The position numbers were made by a program, and so were the translations under genes. Of a stretch of 14,375 bases of DNA, positions 13,973 through 14,375 are shown in pieces. Every line of letters begins with the position of its first letter. Position 1 is the first letter of the stretch. Under the pieces are notes generated by a model, which saw only the letters and a list, made by a program, of their open reading frames with translations, had not been told where the DNA came from and did not search any database. The stretch covers positions 1-14,375 of the forward strand of contig JAUXDE010000038.1 of NCBI GenBank assembly GCA_030618495.1. Reading direction: 5' to 3'. Source of the DNA: Clostridia bacterium. GTDB taxonomy: Bacteria > UBA6262 > WVXT01 > JAUXBS01.

Positions 13973-14375
13973 TGAAAAAGATTTGTTACCTTGTGGTATT
14001 CGTAATGTTATTGGGGCAAACCCATTTGTTTGCGCAAGAAAACATAGAGTTCAAGGGATTCCTTGCGCCACTGGTGAGGGTTGGAATCAATAAAGATAAT
14101 CCTTCCAAGCATTACGTTGAATACAAGGATGCCGTCCAGGATTTCTTTCGTATGGATATCATATCGCATTTAACGGATAACTCGGCGATAAGCGTCACTC
14201 CCTGTGTTGACATGATTACATTAAACAACGATATAAGTTACGATTATACCTTAAGGGAAGCTTACGTTGACATGTACTCCGATATTTGCGATATCCGTAT
14301 CGGTAAACAAATTATCATATGGGGCGCCTCCAAGGAAAACAACGCTGTAGACGTTTTAAACCCTTCTGATTTCCG
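13969..14375 (+). CDS. Beta-barrel outer-membrane protein, DUF1302-like, 3' end cut by window edge
   Basis: The first 135 residues are visible. A signal peptide (MMKKICYLVVFVMLLGQTHLFA, cleavage likely before QEN) is followed by alternating beta-strand sequence such as MDIISHLTDNSAISVTPCVD and TLREAYVDMYSDICDIRIGK. The segment RIGKQIIIWGASKENNAVD, ending in a NPSDF motif, is the pattern seen near the start of DUF1302-type barrels and related porins (R-x-G-x-Q ... W-G ... D-x-x-N-P-x-D). It is the fourth gene of the marR-RND-LolA-like operon, with AAGGAG 8 bases before the ATG and a 4-bp ATGA overlap. A second ATG follows at once. It is the likely outer-membrane end of the transport route. The full length, and so the number of strands, cannot be seen. 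Confidence 0.8.
   Translation, partial: MMKKICYLVVFVMLLGQTHLFAQENIEFKGFLAPLVRVGINKDNPSKHYVEYKDAVQDFFRMDIISHLTDNSAISVTPCVDMITLNNDISYDYTLREAYVDMYSDICDIRIGKQIIIWGASKENNAVDVLNPSDF

Noticed and set aside
1-14375. CRISPR arrays, tRNA or rRNA genes, complete insertion sequences
   Set aside because: No regularly spaced repeats, cloverleaf-like sequence, rRNA-like stretch or transposase reading was found on either strand.

Overview
The window looks like chromosomal DNA from an anaerobic bacterium with a two-membrane envelope. Two features suggest an anaerobe. One is an aspartate-semialdehyde sulfurtransferase pair (DUF39/HcyBio protein plus NIL-domain ferredoxin) for homocysteine synthesis. The other is a set of iron-sulfur enzymes (NadA, a radical SAM protein, a two-cluster ferredoxin domain). 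An outer membrane is implied by a LolA-like periplasmic protein followed by a beta-barrel protein with a signal peptide. Promoters match the bacterial sigma70 consensus closely. An uncultivated lineage of the Omnitrophota type would fit, but that is a guess from overall character and not from a marker gene.

Bases 1-5567 (minus strand) form one probable operon. In transcription order it is DUF39 homocysteine-biosynthesis protein, NIL-ferredoxin, nadA, trpE, trpG and trpD (trpD runs off the left edge). Gaps are short and trpG/trpD overlap by ATGA. The exception is the 121-bp nadA-trpE gap, which holds a perfect 30-bp-arm palindrome and extra tandem copies of its outer sequence. A good promoter lies at 5624-5652. 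The block links homocysteine, NAD and tryptophan synthesis.

Bases 5570-7000 are visibly richer in A+T than the trp block. They carry a doubtful small ORF and a SAM-dependent methyltransferase with its own consensus promoter (plus strand).

Bases 6996-9976 (minus strand) hold a B12-binding-type radical SAM protein, a small COG2426-type membrane protein and a CDP-alcohol phosphatidyltransferase with an unusual active-site residue. This is plausibly a membrane-lipid or envelope module. Its upstream region contains a 121-bp wreck of a sugar-nucleotide epimerase/dehydratase gene, where the first ~20 codons are joined to the last ~15. A perfect TTGACA-17-TATAAT promoter sits in front of it.

Bases 10266-14375 (plus strand) are a second transport operon: MarR-family regulator, RND/MMPL exporter, LolA-like periplasmic protein and the start of a beta-barrel outer-membrane protein. 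The genes are packed with gaps of 4 and 1 bp and one ATGA overlap. Together they suggest a regulated route for moving a hydrophobic molecule from the inner to the outer membrane.
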